A stretch of 64,000 nucleotides of DNA from Nemertoderma westbladi. Lineage: Eukaryota > Xenacoelomorpha > Nemertodermatida > Nemertodermatidae. Location: contig JAUCBJ010001093.1 of the NCBI GenBank assembly GCA_032718475.1, positions 31,770-95,769 of the forward strand, written 5' to 3'. Shown here one piece after another: positions 1-12,386 of the stretch. A model generated the notes under the pieces. The model worked only from the letters and a program-made list of their open reading frames with translations, did no database searches and was not told where the DNA came from. The position numbers and the translations under genes are program-made. The stretch's first letter is position 1. Each line of letters opens with the position of its first letter.

Positions 1-535
1 CAAGATACTAAGTTGTGCATACAAAATACTGAGTTGTGCATACAATATACTAAGTTGTCCATACAAGATACTGAATTGTGCACACACGATACTGAGTTGC
101 GCAAACACGATACTGAGTTGTGCACACAAGTTACTGAGTTGTGCACACACGATACTGAGTTGTGCACACAAGATACTGAGTTGTGCACACACGATACTGA
201 GTTGTGCGCACAAGATACTGAGTTGTTGTGAACACAAGATACTGAGTTGTTGTGCACACAAGATACTGAGTTGTTGTGAACACAAGATACTGAGTTGTTG
301 TGCACACACGATACTGAGTTGTGCGCACAAGATACTGAGTTGTTGTGAACACAAGATACTGAGTTGTTGTGCACACAAGATACTGAGTTGTGCACACACG
401 ATACTGAGTTGTGCGCACAAGATACTGAGTTGTTGTGCACACAAGATACTGAGTTGTTGTGCACACAAGATACTGAGTTGTTGTGCACACAATATACTAA
501 GTTGTGATATAAGATATGAAGTTGTGCGTACAAGA
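1..535. repeat. 21/24-bp minisatellite
   Basis: Tandem array built on the unit gatactgagttgtgcacaca plus one base (21 bp), alternating with a 24-bp version that has an extra ttg. The unit starts are 21 or 24 bases apart, and the array decays after about 490. Because both unit lengths are multiples of three, long open frames run through it on both strands; nothing marks them as genes. The left edge is cut by the window. Confidence 0.95.
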
Positions 536-3020
536 TATTAAGTAAGAATGAATTTCAGGCCCAAAAAATATTCAGATCCTTTAAAAAAATAAAAAATTGA
601 AATTTTCATTACGTTTTGTCGTCATGCAGTGACGTAGCCGTATGTACTATGTTTAATTCCTCATAACTTTTCAGCCGACAAAGATATGAAACAAAGGTTT
701 CGATATTCAGAAAGCCCAGGTATTCTGTATCTCATAGATACTACCTAAAAATCGAGAATTCTGCAACAGGTCCCTTTTCTTGCAAATAGTCACAAATATT
801 ATTTGGAAATAAAATGCGAAAAATATTGAATTTTTGTTATTATTGGTCAATCAATCTTTTAAGATTAATTTACTGAAAACTTATTAACTGTTGTTTCGAT
901 TGGATTGCAGTATTCCAAAATGTAGATTTTTATGGTGAATTCAAAAATAAATACAAAAATAGCCATAAAGGATACCAAAGTATCAAAGTAGCCCCAATTC
1001 GGGGGGGGGGGGGGCGAGTTAGATACGAATTGTGGTGAATATTTCAGAATTACATAATAACCTCGATGATTCCTTAAATGTGAAAGAAAAACTATAGCTA
1101 ATTAGCCATTTGGCAATCCTATGGCAATTCCAAGGTGTTAATGTTAATTCAATGCATTTAAAATTACAAAAGACCTCAAAAAACCATCAGAGTCACCCCG
1201 CTTGATAGTAAGAAAAAAACTGCAAATGTAAAAGCGAACAGTCAAGTCGTACTAAGTTCTGTACAGTGTTATAGACTAGAATGGCCACCATAAATGATTT
1301 TATGAGTTCCGCTTTAATTCTGATTTGAGTGAGTTTCTTCTGAAACAGTCGGCGATAAAGTGGTTGCTCTATCCCTTTACCATTCAGTGTTGTAAATCCT
1401 TCATTTAGACGCCGTAGATCGGGTACGTTCTAGTTATTGCTGAGATGGGAGAAAATTGAAGAAAGGTTAAAAGAGTTACAGGATTTTTGATGAGCACCAC
1501 TACACCCAGGGTTTGTCACTTTTGTGTTTATTGTCAGTAGAGTCCTCATTATTGTCTGTAGATGAGTTTTGGGCAGGTTTTGATATGTTAGTAGAGTAAG
1601 CCGATCAGACTTCTCTGATCTCTGATGAGATGTCTGTTTAAAGCTATTGTCCAATGAAAAGTGTATGTACTACTGCATTGTTTAAGAAGTTTCCCATATA
1701 TAATGGGTCCCTTTGGACTTTTCTATAAAACAAGTCGATCGTAGATATCGACACCTCAGAGAGGCCTGCAAGGTAGGAACTTCATACGGTATTTTCTAAA
1801 GGGCAAAGCAATGTGAAAAAGGAATATTGTTTTACAGTACAGTCCATTTGGTGGAAGGCTGCGGCTTATATATTCATTGTCCATAGCTTCGAATTGCTGT
1901 TAAAGAAGTTGTATCCAAGGAATAGAAGATGATTTGAAGATGTTGTTATGACCAGTCCATGGATGATATTGTTCTGGCTAGGCGGTTGACCCTTCACATT
2001 TCAAACGAGAGTACCATGCCAGTTTATATAACTGATTCCCAAGTTTATTTTCGAAATTGAATCATCGGCGTAGTTGATGAGTCCTGCATAAAAACCTTTA
2101 ATAAAATATACCAACCCCTGATTCTTATAGGGTAGATAGTGAAGCTTTGATATAGAAGTAAACGATTATACGAGATAACATCGATACCTTTTTGAATCCA
2201 AGGTTCGTTTTTTGAAAAGATGTATTTCAAAAAATTCCAAAATTCCAAACTTAAATATACAGAGACTGGTCTGTATGATTTGGCATCCTCCTTTTCCTTT
2301 CCATGTCTCTTATGTACAATCGTAACAATGGAATGAACTGTTAAAGACTGTGTTAATGTGCTTGGAAATCACTTCTGGTAAAAAGTAGATGAGGTTCTAA
2401 ACAATTAGAGAGCTGTTATCAGGCTCTTTTCCTTTCAATAGTGCCGGTATAGCTATCCAGACCTCGACATATCGCTAAGTTCTATGGAACTTCAATTGTA
2501 GATCTCTTCTTAGGTAAATCTTCAATGATGTCTGAAAGGTGAACAGAAGAGAGGTTTGAAATTTCGATGCCAGGTATGACTGCAGCTCGTACTTAATTCA
2601 ATCTGACAAGTTATCTTCCATTGACCTATTTTTCAGACTATAGTGATTCTAGAAGACACTGGATAACCCATTGTTCCATATGATGATAGTGCCTTATCGA
2701 CATTCTTCGACTTCTCTTATTTTATTTATATTTATATTTATTGATTATTGGTTATATATATATATTATTGATTATATTTATTTACATTGTCATGATTATT
2801 GTTTGTTCCTTAATCTCAAGTTTCTGGTTTCATGTTTTCTTTTATTTAGAGGAAGACTTTGGCTGTGATGTGGGTTTAGCTCTTTCAAATTCGGGTGAAG
2901 TGAGAAGTATATTACTCCATCACGAATATCTGCTTTAGCATAAAGTATAATGTAGGGAGTTGATGAGATGTAAGCATTGTATCTAGGCATCCCTGAAAGT
3001 CAAGGAATTTTTCAGGATTT
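536..3020. other. non-coding, no gene recognised
   Basis: AT-rich sequence with only short, low-complexity open frames. It holds a 12-base G run near 1003-1014 and an ATT/TAT-rich patch at 2715-2800. No domain, splice-supported exon or element end was recognised. Confidence 0.5.
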
Positions 3021-3720
3021 TGATGGTCAGCAGCCGGTTGCACCAAGCTCCACTAACTACTTAGTGCCACTAACCGCTTAGGGTGGTGTTAGTGGTACAA
3101 ACTTAAGTGCGACTTTCTTAGTACCGTTGCACCAAGTTCACTAATGCTAACACTTAAGTTAGTGCCAGTTTACCCATCCTAATCACCTCGCTAAGCATTC
3201 CCACTAACAAACCGCACTAAGCGGAATTATAGTAGGCCTACTAAATTAATGGTCCCGTGTTCGTTTTAAATACAGTATATAGTATGAATATGAATAATCC
3301 GCCGACGGCAAAATTTAAGCAAGAGGATGACACCCAAAAGAAGATGGATTGAAGAAGGATATGCAAGTAAAGACTGCTTGTTCAATATAAGTGGATTAGA
3401 TGGGAGAGTAAGGGTTACGGGCAAGTGGCTGAACTGGTTTAGCACTCCTGATAGACTGAAACGGTACCGTACAAATCTACAACAATGGTTGAAAAACTGA
3501 CGTTGTGACGTTGATCCACATGTTTTCTACTTATGAAGAAAACCCCATTGTCCCTTTAACGCAGCTCTAACAACTAAATACTATTTATTCGGATATTTAT
3601 AGCAAGTAGGTATTAATTAAATATATATGTTTAGGGTGGTAGTTAGGGAGGTATGGTATGGAGGTCCATAAGCATCCAGCACTAACTAGTTAGTGACACT
3701 TACTGGTATATACTGCCCCC
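3021..3720. repeat. possible MITE-like region rich in GTTGCACCAA / CACTAACT motifs
   Basis: The motif ttgcaccaag appears at about 3040 and again at about 3123, each followed by variants of cactaac and cttagtg in both orientations; related palindromic cactaactagttagtg lies at about 3681. GTTGCACCAA-type ends are seen in some PIF/Harbinger MITEs, but I could not define termini or a target-site duplication, so the class is a guess. Confidence 0.25.
3327..3500 (+). CDS. short ORF, 57 codons, unidentified
   Basis: An ATG-initiated frame of 57 residues that is basic and tryptophan-rich (for example RRWIEEGYASK and TGKWLNWFSTP), ending in TGA. The composition looks more protein-like than that of the flanks. 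It sits between the CACTAAC-rich stretches, so it may be a piece of a transposon protein. I do not recognise the family, and it may be a chance ORF. Confidence 0.2.
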   Translation: MTPKRRWIEEGYASKDCLFNISGLDGRVRVTGKWLNWFSTPDRLKRYRTNLQQWLKN

Positions 3721-4885
3721 ATTGATTAAGAGTAAATAAGCATTTTTGTATTATTAAGAACAGTAATTGCCATGATAATGATGTATCCAGAGTCTATATT
3801 TTCCATTACATTTAGTTTATTGGTGTTAACAAAGATTGCATGAGAAGACCAACAGTGTAGATTGTCCATTGTCTTACCTATTGTGTGAAAACATTTGTGA
3901 CAGTTGCTTAGTTTGTCTAAAAATCACATCGGCCTTCTTGTGATCCTACCAGTTTTCCTGAAGGGCTAAGAATCAAGAATACCAAAAATACTCAAACAAT
4001 AATCTATATGTTTTGGAATGGATATATGGACTTCCAACTGTCAGAACTCGTCTTCCGAACGTCCAACTTCCGCCTGCATGTTCAGCACGGTCTTGATAAA
4101 CCGCTAGAATCTGATAAGGGTGGTAAGAAGTGAAATAACTATGCATTTTCGTATTCACTACCAGTTATGTTTTCATAATTAAATTTTTATTTTTATTGGG
4201 GAGACCCGTTCACAGAGAACGCCAGGTTGGTATCCATCACTGGATCGAAACTCAAGAAGTTATTAACTCACACTACCTTGTTATACCTGTTATATCGGTA
4301 TAGGAAACTGTTTGACCAATAATGTGGTGTAACTGATCAATTGTAATTACTGTCAGAACGAGTATGTGGGTGAAACTGGGAGGGAGACCTATTAGAGAAA
4401 GAATCAGGTCGCACCGCACCGCAGTGTAGGAATATCTAATCTAGACACAACGAGACTGCGATGGCCGCTCACTTTAAGGAGCACCACCCGGACCAGACCA
4501 AAAGCCCGACAACTTTCACATCGAAGGTTTTGAGAAGATGTAAGGATTAGGCCAATTGAAAGATAACTGAGGTGGTTTTTATAAGAGAACGAAGTCCCCG
4601 GATTAACATACAACATCCAGAGTTCGATAGAGGCTGGTAGAGGAACTTTCATGTACAGTAGATTTGTAAGGAGTGTGGTCTTTTAACTCGCCCTGATTGT
4701 TTGTTTTCAATTTATTTAAATTGCTGCGCTGTTTTGGCATATATTTTTATTAGGTTTTTTTAAACAATTATTTTGTATTTTTGTGCTAATATTTGATCTT
4801 ATGCTTCCTTCTGCCCCCCCCCCCCCCCCCCCCACCTTATACTATTAGTCCTACTACTATGATCGGCATGCTGCATTTTTAAGAG
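3721..4885. other. non-coding, no gene recognised
   Basis: No recognisable coding sequence on either strand. It includes a 20-base C run at 4814-4833. Confidence 0.5.
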
Positions 4886-5540
4886 TGCTGTGTCTGCTTG
4901 TCGACAAAATTGCACCGCCACAACTCCCTATCACCCATGACATTTGCTAAATCAACCACATATTCAATTTAAGATGCGTCTCAAGAAAGTCATGGGCTGT
5001 GCACCATGCTTACTCACTCCATGAGGCTGCCAAAGCACAAGACTATGTATGCACTGGCTGTTCCCCACGGTGAAAGCAATGTCCTGCAAAGCGGAAGCGA
5101 CTTTGTTCTAGTGTTAAGCTTGGGGGAACCAATGAGACACCTCCAATGTTATATAGTGTCTCGTTGGAGATGTGTGCATTGTACTTGACACAATGAACCC
5201 GGCGTATCATTCTTGTGAATGTGCCATCCAGAGATTTGGTGTCCTCGGCAGTTAGAGCCCAGCATGTACTCCCATAGAGGAGTACTGGAACTACTGCTGC
5301 TCTAAATAATCGGACCTTAAGTTTCCGATTAATTCTCGGTGACTTCCAAATCCTGAAAAGCCTATTCAAGGCTGCCCATGCCTTTCCCTTACGTATTCAA
5401 AGGTCGTCACCTGACTTCCGGATTCATGATCCCAGGTAACAGAAGTCGTCCACATGCTCACAGCATACAATCCTTTGAGCTTATGCTCATCCGGTCAGAC
5501 TTGCTGAGGACTTTCAAAGTTAACTGCCAATGTTATTTCT
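4886..5540 (-). pseudogene. non-LTR retrotransposon ORF2, decayed 3' end
   Basis: Read on the minus strand, this is the C-terminal part of a LINE reverse transcriptase ORF. From about 5470 down one sees VDDFCYLGS, GKAWAALNRLFRIWKSP, LKVRLFRAAVVPVLLYGS, TRMIRRVHC, RFRFAGHC and finally SLVLWQP and DLANVMGDRELWRCNFVD. This order is typical of the thumb and tail of invertebrate endonuclease-reverse transcriptase LINEs. At least two in-frame stops (TGA and TGA near 5420-5450) and a frameshift near 5048 show it is dead. The polymerase core and endonuclease are absent. The terminal ~170 bp has a relative at 36836-37015. Confidence 0.8.
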
Positions 5541-7080
5541 GTTATTGTTGTTACCATAACTGGTCTTCAGGAATTTCCGGGATCATAGTGATACTAACGG
5601 TAACCACGGCCAACCAGTTAATTAAAGATTATCTGCACCTTTTTGGTTGTATCTTCTGGTTACTCCCTTCGCTAGAAATAAATGCGTTTCTGTCAACCAA
5701 TTGTGGAGAAATGAATCGAAACTCTGATAACAACACAAAAACCATGATGGTAGGTCTGCCTTCTAGTGTGATACGGTAGTACGGTCTGATTGTCTGTGAC
5801 TAATAATATTATGTTAATGTAGTGTGCATAAGATACTAGGTTGAGTGCACAACTTACATGTAAATGTCCCTTTAGGACAGGACCTTTTACACATTCAACG
5901 AACTGTTATTAAAATACTATTAGTATCCCCTCTTCAAATTTTAATACAATTATAATATAATATAATGTCAATTAATATAATATAATAAGAAAAAATTTAA
6001 AAACTCCATAAATGTGTAAGAAGGTTGATTTCATATGTTTACAATCTAATTCTGTTTGAAATTCCTCAGCTAATTAAGGGCCTCAGGCCCTGCCTAGCAT
6101 TTACAACACTTGGAGGCTATTAGTGTTACTAATGAGTAAAATTCCAATTGCTGTGAGATCTTTATTTCGATAAGAGAATCTGTTCTAATCGAAGTTAACT
6201 AGCTACTATGGTAAGCCCTGTACACTGTACCACGCTTCCTAGGCTATACTGCCCTGTACACTGTACCACGCTTCATACCCTATTAGCCACTCGCTGTGAT
6301 ATCTGATATACCCCAGTAAGATACCGAAAAATATGTTCCATCAGATCTTCTCAACTGAAATTGGTACATTTAAACAAATCAGCATGATGGCAGTGTATTA
6401 ATACCCCAGAGATGACCTGGTAATTTACGCCATTAAACAACAAAAATATTCAACAAATCTTAATGAGATTACATGAAATTTGATATAGAGATAGTTTCAC
6501 TCAACTCCTCCTAACTGGGTGAGTCATAATTTTTATTTTTGCTTTCATTCTATAACTACAAGCGTTTAAAAAAATGTATCTCCGTTAATATTACACCAGT
6601 TACACTGCAGTTATTCTTATACCTTATAGTGATTTTTTGCTATTGTTAGAAAGATGGCAATGCAAATTGCAAAGATTCCAAATAATTAACACAATCTTAA
6701 TTTCGTTGAAAAATAGCTGAGATATGAGCGTTCGAAATGTACATGTTAAGTTATTTTATTAAAAAATAGCTGAGATATGAGCGTTCAAATGTACATGGTT
6801 AAGTTATTTTATTACAGTACTGTGAACTATCATTACATTTGGTCTCGTATTAATACCGTATATCTATTCACCCATTTATTTATTTTGAAACTTTTCATTT
6901 ATATGTAAGTATGAAACGATCGCCTTTATTCAATATAGATGATCATGGAACATTGTCGACTATCAAAAAAAATATATATTACAATTTAATTAATGAGATG
7001 TAACTTCTTCGAATACACACGGTTAAATTGGTACACATGGTCGAAACGCTTTTATGGTTAAATAGTGAATACCACCGGTG
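5541..7080. other. non-coding with small local duplications
   Basis: AT-rich. Two direct duplications stand out: a ~23-bp unit beginning gccctgtacactgtaccacg at about 6214 and 6251, and a ~55-bp unit containing aaaaatagctgagatatgag at about 6709 and 6763. No exon was recognised. Confidence 0.5.
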
Positions 7081-7090
7081 TTCACCAGTA

Positions 7091-7203
7091 GTGGTGGTGG
7101 CGGCCAGTGGTGGTGGCGGCCAGTGGTGGTGGCGGCCAGTGGTGGTGGCGGCCAGTGGTGGTGGCGGCCAGTGGTGGTGGCGGCCAGTGGTGGTGGCGGC
7201 CAC
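7091..7203. repeat. 16-bp GC-rich minisatellite
   Basis: Seven near-perfect copies of ggtggtggcggccagt in otherwise AT-rich DNA. Open frames in both directions across it encode simple Gly/Trp/Ser/Val or His/Pro repeats and are not credible genes. It lies downstream of the receptor exons, probably in an intron or 3' flank. Confidence 0.9.
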
Positions 7204-7605
7204 CTCCAGGCATTGACAATAGTTCAGTCTCCAGTCAATAGTGACAGAGGAATTGTTATTAATGTGAAGATTGTATTGATGTGATCGTACTGCATCAGTC
7301 AATAAATCTATCTGAGTCAGCATAGCCTCGAACTAGCTTCACAATAACTTGCAGTGTTTCACAATATTCCTATTTCACAACACAATTATATTTTACTACA
7401 ACGAACTTATAAAAATAAAAATAAACTAGTTATGTTGTGGTGTACTGTAATCCATTTTGATAATTAAATGCAACGCCACCTATTTACATAGTTAACTTAA
7501 CTGTTATTCTGTAAACATTGTTTGTTGTTAGTTTGTAATAGTGAAATATTACTAACTTAAATTACATTACTTAATTATGAAATAAATCAGTTTTCAAGTT
7601 GTTAC

Positions 7606-7799
7606 CTGGAGCCACAATAGAGAACAGAAAATACCCATATGGTAGCAATGGCGATCTTAGCCCTGGTTACAGTACAGAATCGTTGAGCTTTCATTGTGTG
7701 ACATATAGCAATGTACCTCTCCACGGTAAAGCATGTGATTGTCAAAGCACTCGCACTAGCTCCCATGTAGGTAATACAGGTGATGGTGTAACATCCAAC
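7606..7799 (-). CDS. TRH-receptor-like GPCR, exon with TM3-TM4
   Basis: This exon encodes the third transmembrane segment, second intracellular loop and start of TM4 of a rhodopsin-class receptor. The cysteine in VGCYTIT is at the usual start of TM3. The motif ERYIAICHTMKAQ is the E/DRY-type box followed by the ICHP-KAQ loop typical of thyrotropin-releasing-hormone receptors, and SRAK-like TRAKIAIATIWVFS begins TM4. The acceptor is ttgcag before GTTGG and the donor is GTAACA after TCCAG; its 5' phase (0) matches the donor of the exon at 10214-10340. The protein would act at the plasma membrane as a peptide receptor signalling through G proteins. The ligand cannot be read from sequence; assignment to TRHR rather than a related neuropeptide receptor is by motif resemblance. 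Confidence 0.8.
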
Positions 7800-10213
7800 C
7801 TGCAATGAAATTAAGTTATTATACTAAAATAAAATTATATATTAATAAATATTTTTCTCATTTTATTTCCCTCCAGAACTGGAGAAGTTGGAAGAATATT
7901 ATTGATCCACTAACTGGACTTGACACGAAATAGGGCCTTCGCGCAGCACGTGACATAAACTTATGTTAAGTGTCAACTCGAAAGAATTGTAAGCAAAATC
8001 TAAGCAAATGTCAACTGATCACTTTTACCACCTAGATTCAGACTCGGTGACTCCAGTCATTTAAGACCTCACTCAAAAAACTCAGAATATATATGCCAGG
8101 TTTCAATTAGAGAGGATTATAAACAAAAATGCGAAATGGCTGAAATTTTACATTTTAGACATTCAGACAGATTTCAGAAGACATTTCTAAAATGTTTTAA
8201 TTTCAGCCCACTGGCGGTAGACTGGAGAACTGCCGAGAAATAACAGTCCCAACAAAGACGCAGCTTATGTATGGTCTACGGTCTAGCACATATATTTACC
8301 AAGTTTCAGCTTAAACGGATAACGAATAACTAAATAGGAGAGAAGGTTTTCACTTTTGGATATTTCGCCTTCTAGCGGCAAACTTTAGAAGTGTAGATGG
8401 AGTACCGTCCACATAGACGCAGCCAGTTTTCTAGTACATACATCCCATGTTTCAACTTAAAAAGATTAAAATCAAGGAAAAAGTGGAAGGTTTTCACGAA
8501 AATGACTGAAATTGTCTAACACATCTTAACTTTAGGTCTTATTGATTATTATACATATTTTTAACTTAACATACTAAATTTGTAACGCAGACGACGACAA
8601 CGACGACAATTATTTGTAAAAAGAAACCCACGCCCAAACATTGCCATTCGCTAAGGCTCCACCAACTTCGTGACTCGCCCCACATTCCTATTACTATTCG
8701 TAATCTGTCAGAAGTAATTGATATTGATAAATTAAAGGTCATTGAACCTAATGGACCATACCATATCCCACAGGTAATATAAAGGCCCTGTTAATCAACA
8801 GGCTACCTGGTGGGGTGGGGGGTGCTTGACTTAAATCGGCAATGTTAATTATCAATTAAGGTTAAAGGATCAGGTTACAGAGACATATCATTATCGTCAT
8901 TTATTATTATTATTCAACTTTTATTCCAAAAATGAACTGCCATATATAAAACAATAACATGGGACAAATAATACAACCCTTTTACAAGTAATGTACGTGC
9001 ATAACACCGGTATATTTAACCGCATATATTCAGCCACATGGACAGACACACCCACGTCCCCCCCATACCGCCGCCGAACCAGACATACAGTATCTATGGA
9101 CCTTCCTAACAACAAGCGAGTTGACATTACACCACACAATAGATAAGGGAATTACCCTCCTCACACTAGGCTCTCTATTACTCAGACCAACACACATATT
9201 AAACCTAAATTTCCCTCCTAAACACAACTTCCTAACGTAACTTCCTATTCTCTAGCATATAACTATTATATTAAAATGCAACATAAACAACTTTCCCAAT
9301 TCGAAGAATATATTCTAACCAAAACAATAAACGAAAAACAATAGAACAGGTTGCAGTTTCAGTATTTTTTCTTGTAATCATCCAGCAGTTGTTATCAGGG
9401 TTCCATTTTGATCGCAAATGACTTATTAAAGATACGACCCTCCAAGCTGCTGCAAAACCCCTAAATTTAGTGGGCCAGTTAATTCTCTTAGATAGAATCC
9501 CTGAAACAATGTGTCTAACGCGTCGAAAGTACTTGGGCCTGATAGTAAGTCTTGGATCGCATCAAGAGGCACCCTACCCTATGTGGGCTCCTGTGGCAAT
9601 TAACTCTAATCTACACATTTATCATTCATCATGAATTATGATGAATTAGACTATTAGACTCAGGCTGTACTTATTTGATTTAACATATATAATGTACGAT
9701 AATAATAATAATAATGCAGCATGCCTATAGTCGTAGTAGTATTCGTTACACAGGGCCTCGGAGCATGTCAGACAGCTTCATCACATTCACAAACACCAAA
9801 CTAATAATTATGTATTCAATTGAGAAAATAAAACTCATTCGAAAAAACACACACCCCCTTTTCACCGGACCTATAGGCATGACTATCTGCACCTCGCATC
9901 TGAATGTTCAAGATATGGTTGAATGTAGGTAATGTGTAAAGGAAAGAGGTATAAAAGGTCACTGTTATTGTAAATTTGTGCCCAACGACGTTACAGAATC
10001 AAATGCGAAACCTTCCAATTGAATCGCTTGCGGCTCGACAAATCCAAACTCCATTTATGGAGATTCAAATAATTCTAAGCTTAGAATTCTAAATAATTCT
10101 TTGCGGAAACTATAATAATTACTGGTAGATTTTTATATTGTGATGAAACTGAAACAGTAGTAATATAATTACTGGTCTAACCCTATCATTGTCATAGATA
10201 GATGTAAACTTAC
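7800..10213 (-). other. intron of the TRHR-like gene (2.4 kb)
   Basis: Bounded by a GTAAGT donor at 10213 and a TTGCAG acceptor at 7800. At about 8080-8530 it holds three degenerate copies of a ~190-bp motif containing variants of ccaagtttcagctta, gaaggttttcac and cgccttctagcgg. A stretch near 9310-9420 (aaaacaataaac and aacaggtt) resembles one at 29935-30020. No further exon was seen. Confidence 0.6.
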
Positions 10214-10340
10214 CACACCATATAACCATTGGTCTATTGGAACAAATGTACTTGGTAGATTTACGAGGTTGGAGGAGAACAGAAACAATATATCAGCAAT
10301 CGCCAGGCTCACCAGGTAACAATTGGTTGTTGTTTGCATT
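10214..10340 (-). CDS. TRH-receptor-like GPCR, exon with TM2 and extracellular loop 1
   Basis: Encodes the end of intracellular loop 1 and TM2: RMQTTTNCYLVSLAIADI, with the TNxYLVSLAxAD motif of class A receptors and its conserved TM2 aspartate, then FVPIDQWLYG, which carries the extracellular-loop-1 tryptophan. The acceptor is TTGCTTAG before AATGC, the donor is GTG followed by GTAAGT. Its 5' phase completes an Arg codon (AG + A) with the exon at 10708-10827, and its 3' end is in phase with the TM3 exon. Exon length is 127 bp. Confidence 0.85.
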
Positions 10341-10707
10341 CTAAGCAATAAAATGTTAAACATTCAACATCTTAATATTAAATCAATAATTTATTTATAA
10401 ATTGACAAAAAATATGACAAACGTACAGCTTTATTAATTGTTATCTTGAATTCAAATATTAAATTCTATATTATAAATTTCTAATATATTATTGCAATTA
10501 TTTGTATTAACGATAATAAGAAAACTGAAGTAAAGTAAATAAATACCTGACTCTTCTTCCTCAATTAGTTCAACACAATCGAACAGAGATAGCCTTAAGT
10601 TTCATTTCAAATCGCTACCAGCAGACCTACCAGCCTCCAGTATGCTAGCATAGCAGCATCGCCACAACCGTAATTAATTCAACCTATTATTATAGAAAAC
10701 CACCCAC

Positions 10708-10827
10708 CTTCGACTTTTACAAACAACTATTATCACAAGTAAGTTGCCAATGATACCAATGATAACAATGATCACATAAATGATGGTGAGTACAATGGCT
10801 CCAGATGTTGTATCATATTCAGGGTGC
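10708..10827 (-). CDS. TRH-receptor-like GPCR, exon with TM1
   Basis: Encodes a hydrophobic helix ending in the TM1 signature GIIGNLLVIIVVCKSR, including the conserved GN of class A receptors. The donor is CGAAG followed by GTGGGT. A likely acceptor (TTGTTCTAG) precedes 10827. No in-frame ATG lies between the acceptor and an upstream TAG near 10880, so a further 5' exon should exist at higher coordinates, possibly beyond the LINE complex that begins near 10980. The intron to the next exon is 367 bp (10341-10707). Confidence 0.75.
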
Positions 10828-11012
10828 CTAGAACAATTACAATACAATTTATGTGTTGTTATACAGACAATACGTTGTCTCTACGGAATTGGGATCGACC
10901 GAATTATTCGGTTCGACTGTATATCAGCTGTCAGACTGTATAGTATCTTAACCTTGCAGTAGCCTACCAGGCCTAAAGAAAGAAAAAGTAACGAACGACT
11001 GAACTATCAACA

Positions 11013-12332
11013 ATGGGTTCGGCTTCACAGCCAATGCCAACCAGCATGGAGGAAGACCAGGTTGATAGATGCGATATAACGTTTGTAGATAGCACGCTCT
11101 CTCTCCTAATGCAGGGATTATCGTCGAATCTGTCAGGTATGGTACAGGAATCTTGCCTCGCAAGATTTAGTCCTGCAGAAATTGCGTTCGCTAAAGATAA
11201 ACTGTTTACAGCATGTGGCTTTGACCCTATTGAAAGAAAGGACTCAGCTACTCGTACAGCAGTGAAGGCGAATGTTGCTGATATTTATGACAAACTGCAT
11301 TCTATGGACAAAACCGGAAGCCTTCCATTTATTGTGGTTGGCGTACTGGAGGCGCTCTCGCTCCCAAATCTATCCAAATCTCCTAGTTCTCTTGGGTACT
11401 CGGAAGCTCGTGTTAAGTTAGGTCTAATGGAGGACAAGTTCGACAAGTCCATTCGCGCAATGAGTGACAAATTAATTAAACGACATATTTCCCTCGAGTC
11501 TACAGTCCAAAGTTTGATGCTTTCAGAAAAATCCGAGAATAATCTCACTGCACCCCCTGAGGTAGGGTGGAGTGTCAATGGTGCCTTAGCAGGTGTCCAA
11601 TCATACCAATCCTGTCCCAGTTTCCCGTATCATGAAGCCCTAACAGCTGCTGTTCATAATCGTTCCGACAGTCCAGGTACTCGCTGTTCACCCGGCAGTC
11701 AGGGTGCTCGACCGAAGGTTAGTGCTCAGAGATCTTATTCGCCTGCTCCGGATTTGCGTAAACCAACTGCACCTTCAGCTGCCCTTCGTTCAAACCCATA
11801 TAATCCGCTTTCTGATTCAACACGGGGCAGCGCCAATCACCCTAGAGCCGCATCCATAGGAGATGATGGGAAGGCAACTAACGTTCAACCAGACGTCCAG
11901 GAAATCCCTGTGGACGAGGGCGGTCCATTTTATTTTCAGCATAAACAGAGGCATAAACATGTGATTGGCACTGGTGGTAAGGGCGGAGCCGGATCGGTAG
12001 GAGTTTCCACTCATAAAACTCGAACAGCTCCTGCTAACACATTTGTCTTCCGCATTCACAAGTCTGTAACTCCTGCAGATTTAGTTTCTGATCTCGGAGA
12101 GTGTGGAATCACGATCCTAGAATCGGACATAGAAAAGAAATCTCACAGCGAGACGAGATCTAATAGTTTTATGATTTCAATTCCTCGTGATAACTACGAG
12201 AAAGCTCTTTCTCCAGATACTTGGGAAGATGGCATTTGTGTTCGCCCTTGGCACTACTATAGTCGTAACTCGAAAGGAGTTCAAGATTCGCATGATCGCA
12301 ATAATAGGAGAGGTGCTAGTATTGTAGGTTGA
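11013..12332 (+). CDS. LINE-A ORF1 protein
   Basis: A 439-residue ORF from an ATG (AACAATGG, a good start context), the only intact ORF of this LINE. The N-terminal ~180 residues are helical with no motif I can name; the middle (about 190-330) is rich in Ser, Pro, Asn and Arg. The C-terminal ~90 residues (TFVFRIHKSVTPADLVSDL, then NSFMISIPRDNYEKAL, then WEDGICVRPWHYY) match the RRM-like nucleic-acid-binding module at the end of many LINE ORF1 proteins. It would bind the LINE RNA in a ribonucleoprotein. The ORF2 endonuclease follows after about 55 bp. That this ORF is uninterrupted while ORF2 is heavily broken may be chance. Confidence 0.75.
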   Translation: MGSASQPMPTSMEEDQVDRCDITFVDSTLSLLMQGLSSNLSGMVQESCLARFSPAEIAFAKDKLFTACGFDPIERKDSATRTAVKANVADIYDKLHSMDKTGSLPFIVVGVLEALSLPNLSKSPSSLGYSEARVKLGLMEDKFDKSIRAMSDKLIKRHISLESTVQSLMLSEKSENNLTAPPEVGWSVNGALAGVQSYQSCPSFPYHEALTAAVHNRSDSPGTRCSPGSQGARPKVSAQRSYSPAPDLRKPTAPSAALRSNPYNPLSDSTRGSANHPRAASIGDDGKATNVQPDVQEIPVDEGGPFYFQHKQRHKHVIGTGGKGGAGSVGVSTHKTRTAPANTFVFRIHKSVTPADLVSDLGECGITILESDIEKKSHSETRSNSFMISIPRDNYEKALSPDTWEDGICVRPWHYYSRNSKGVQDSHDRNNRRGASIVG

Positions 12333-12386
12333 TATACTTTTATTCAGGTTATTTATTTTTATTAATTTCTTTTTTTTTTAATTACA

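Noticed and set aside
131-490. Minus-strand 119-codon VCTTTQYL repeat ORF
   Set aside because: Product of a minisatellite whose unit lengths are multiples of three.
5378-5779. 133-codon plus-strand ORF
   Set aside because: Its first part is antisense to the LINE remnant; the rest has no domain.
7028-7323. Gly/Trp/Val and His/Pro repeat ORFs
   Set aside because: Generated by the 16-bp minisatellite.
33-7600. TM5-TM7 exons of the receptor below 7606
   Set aside because: I looked for CWxP-, WMPYR- and NPxxY-type motifs on the minus strand and found none that I could support.
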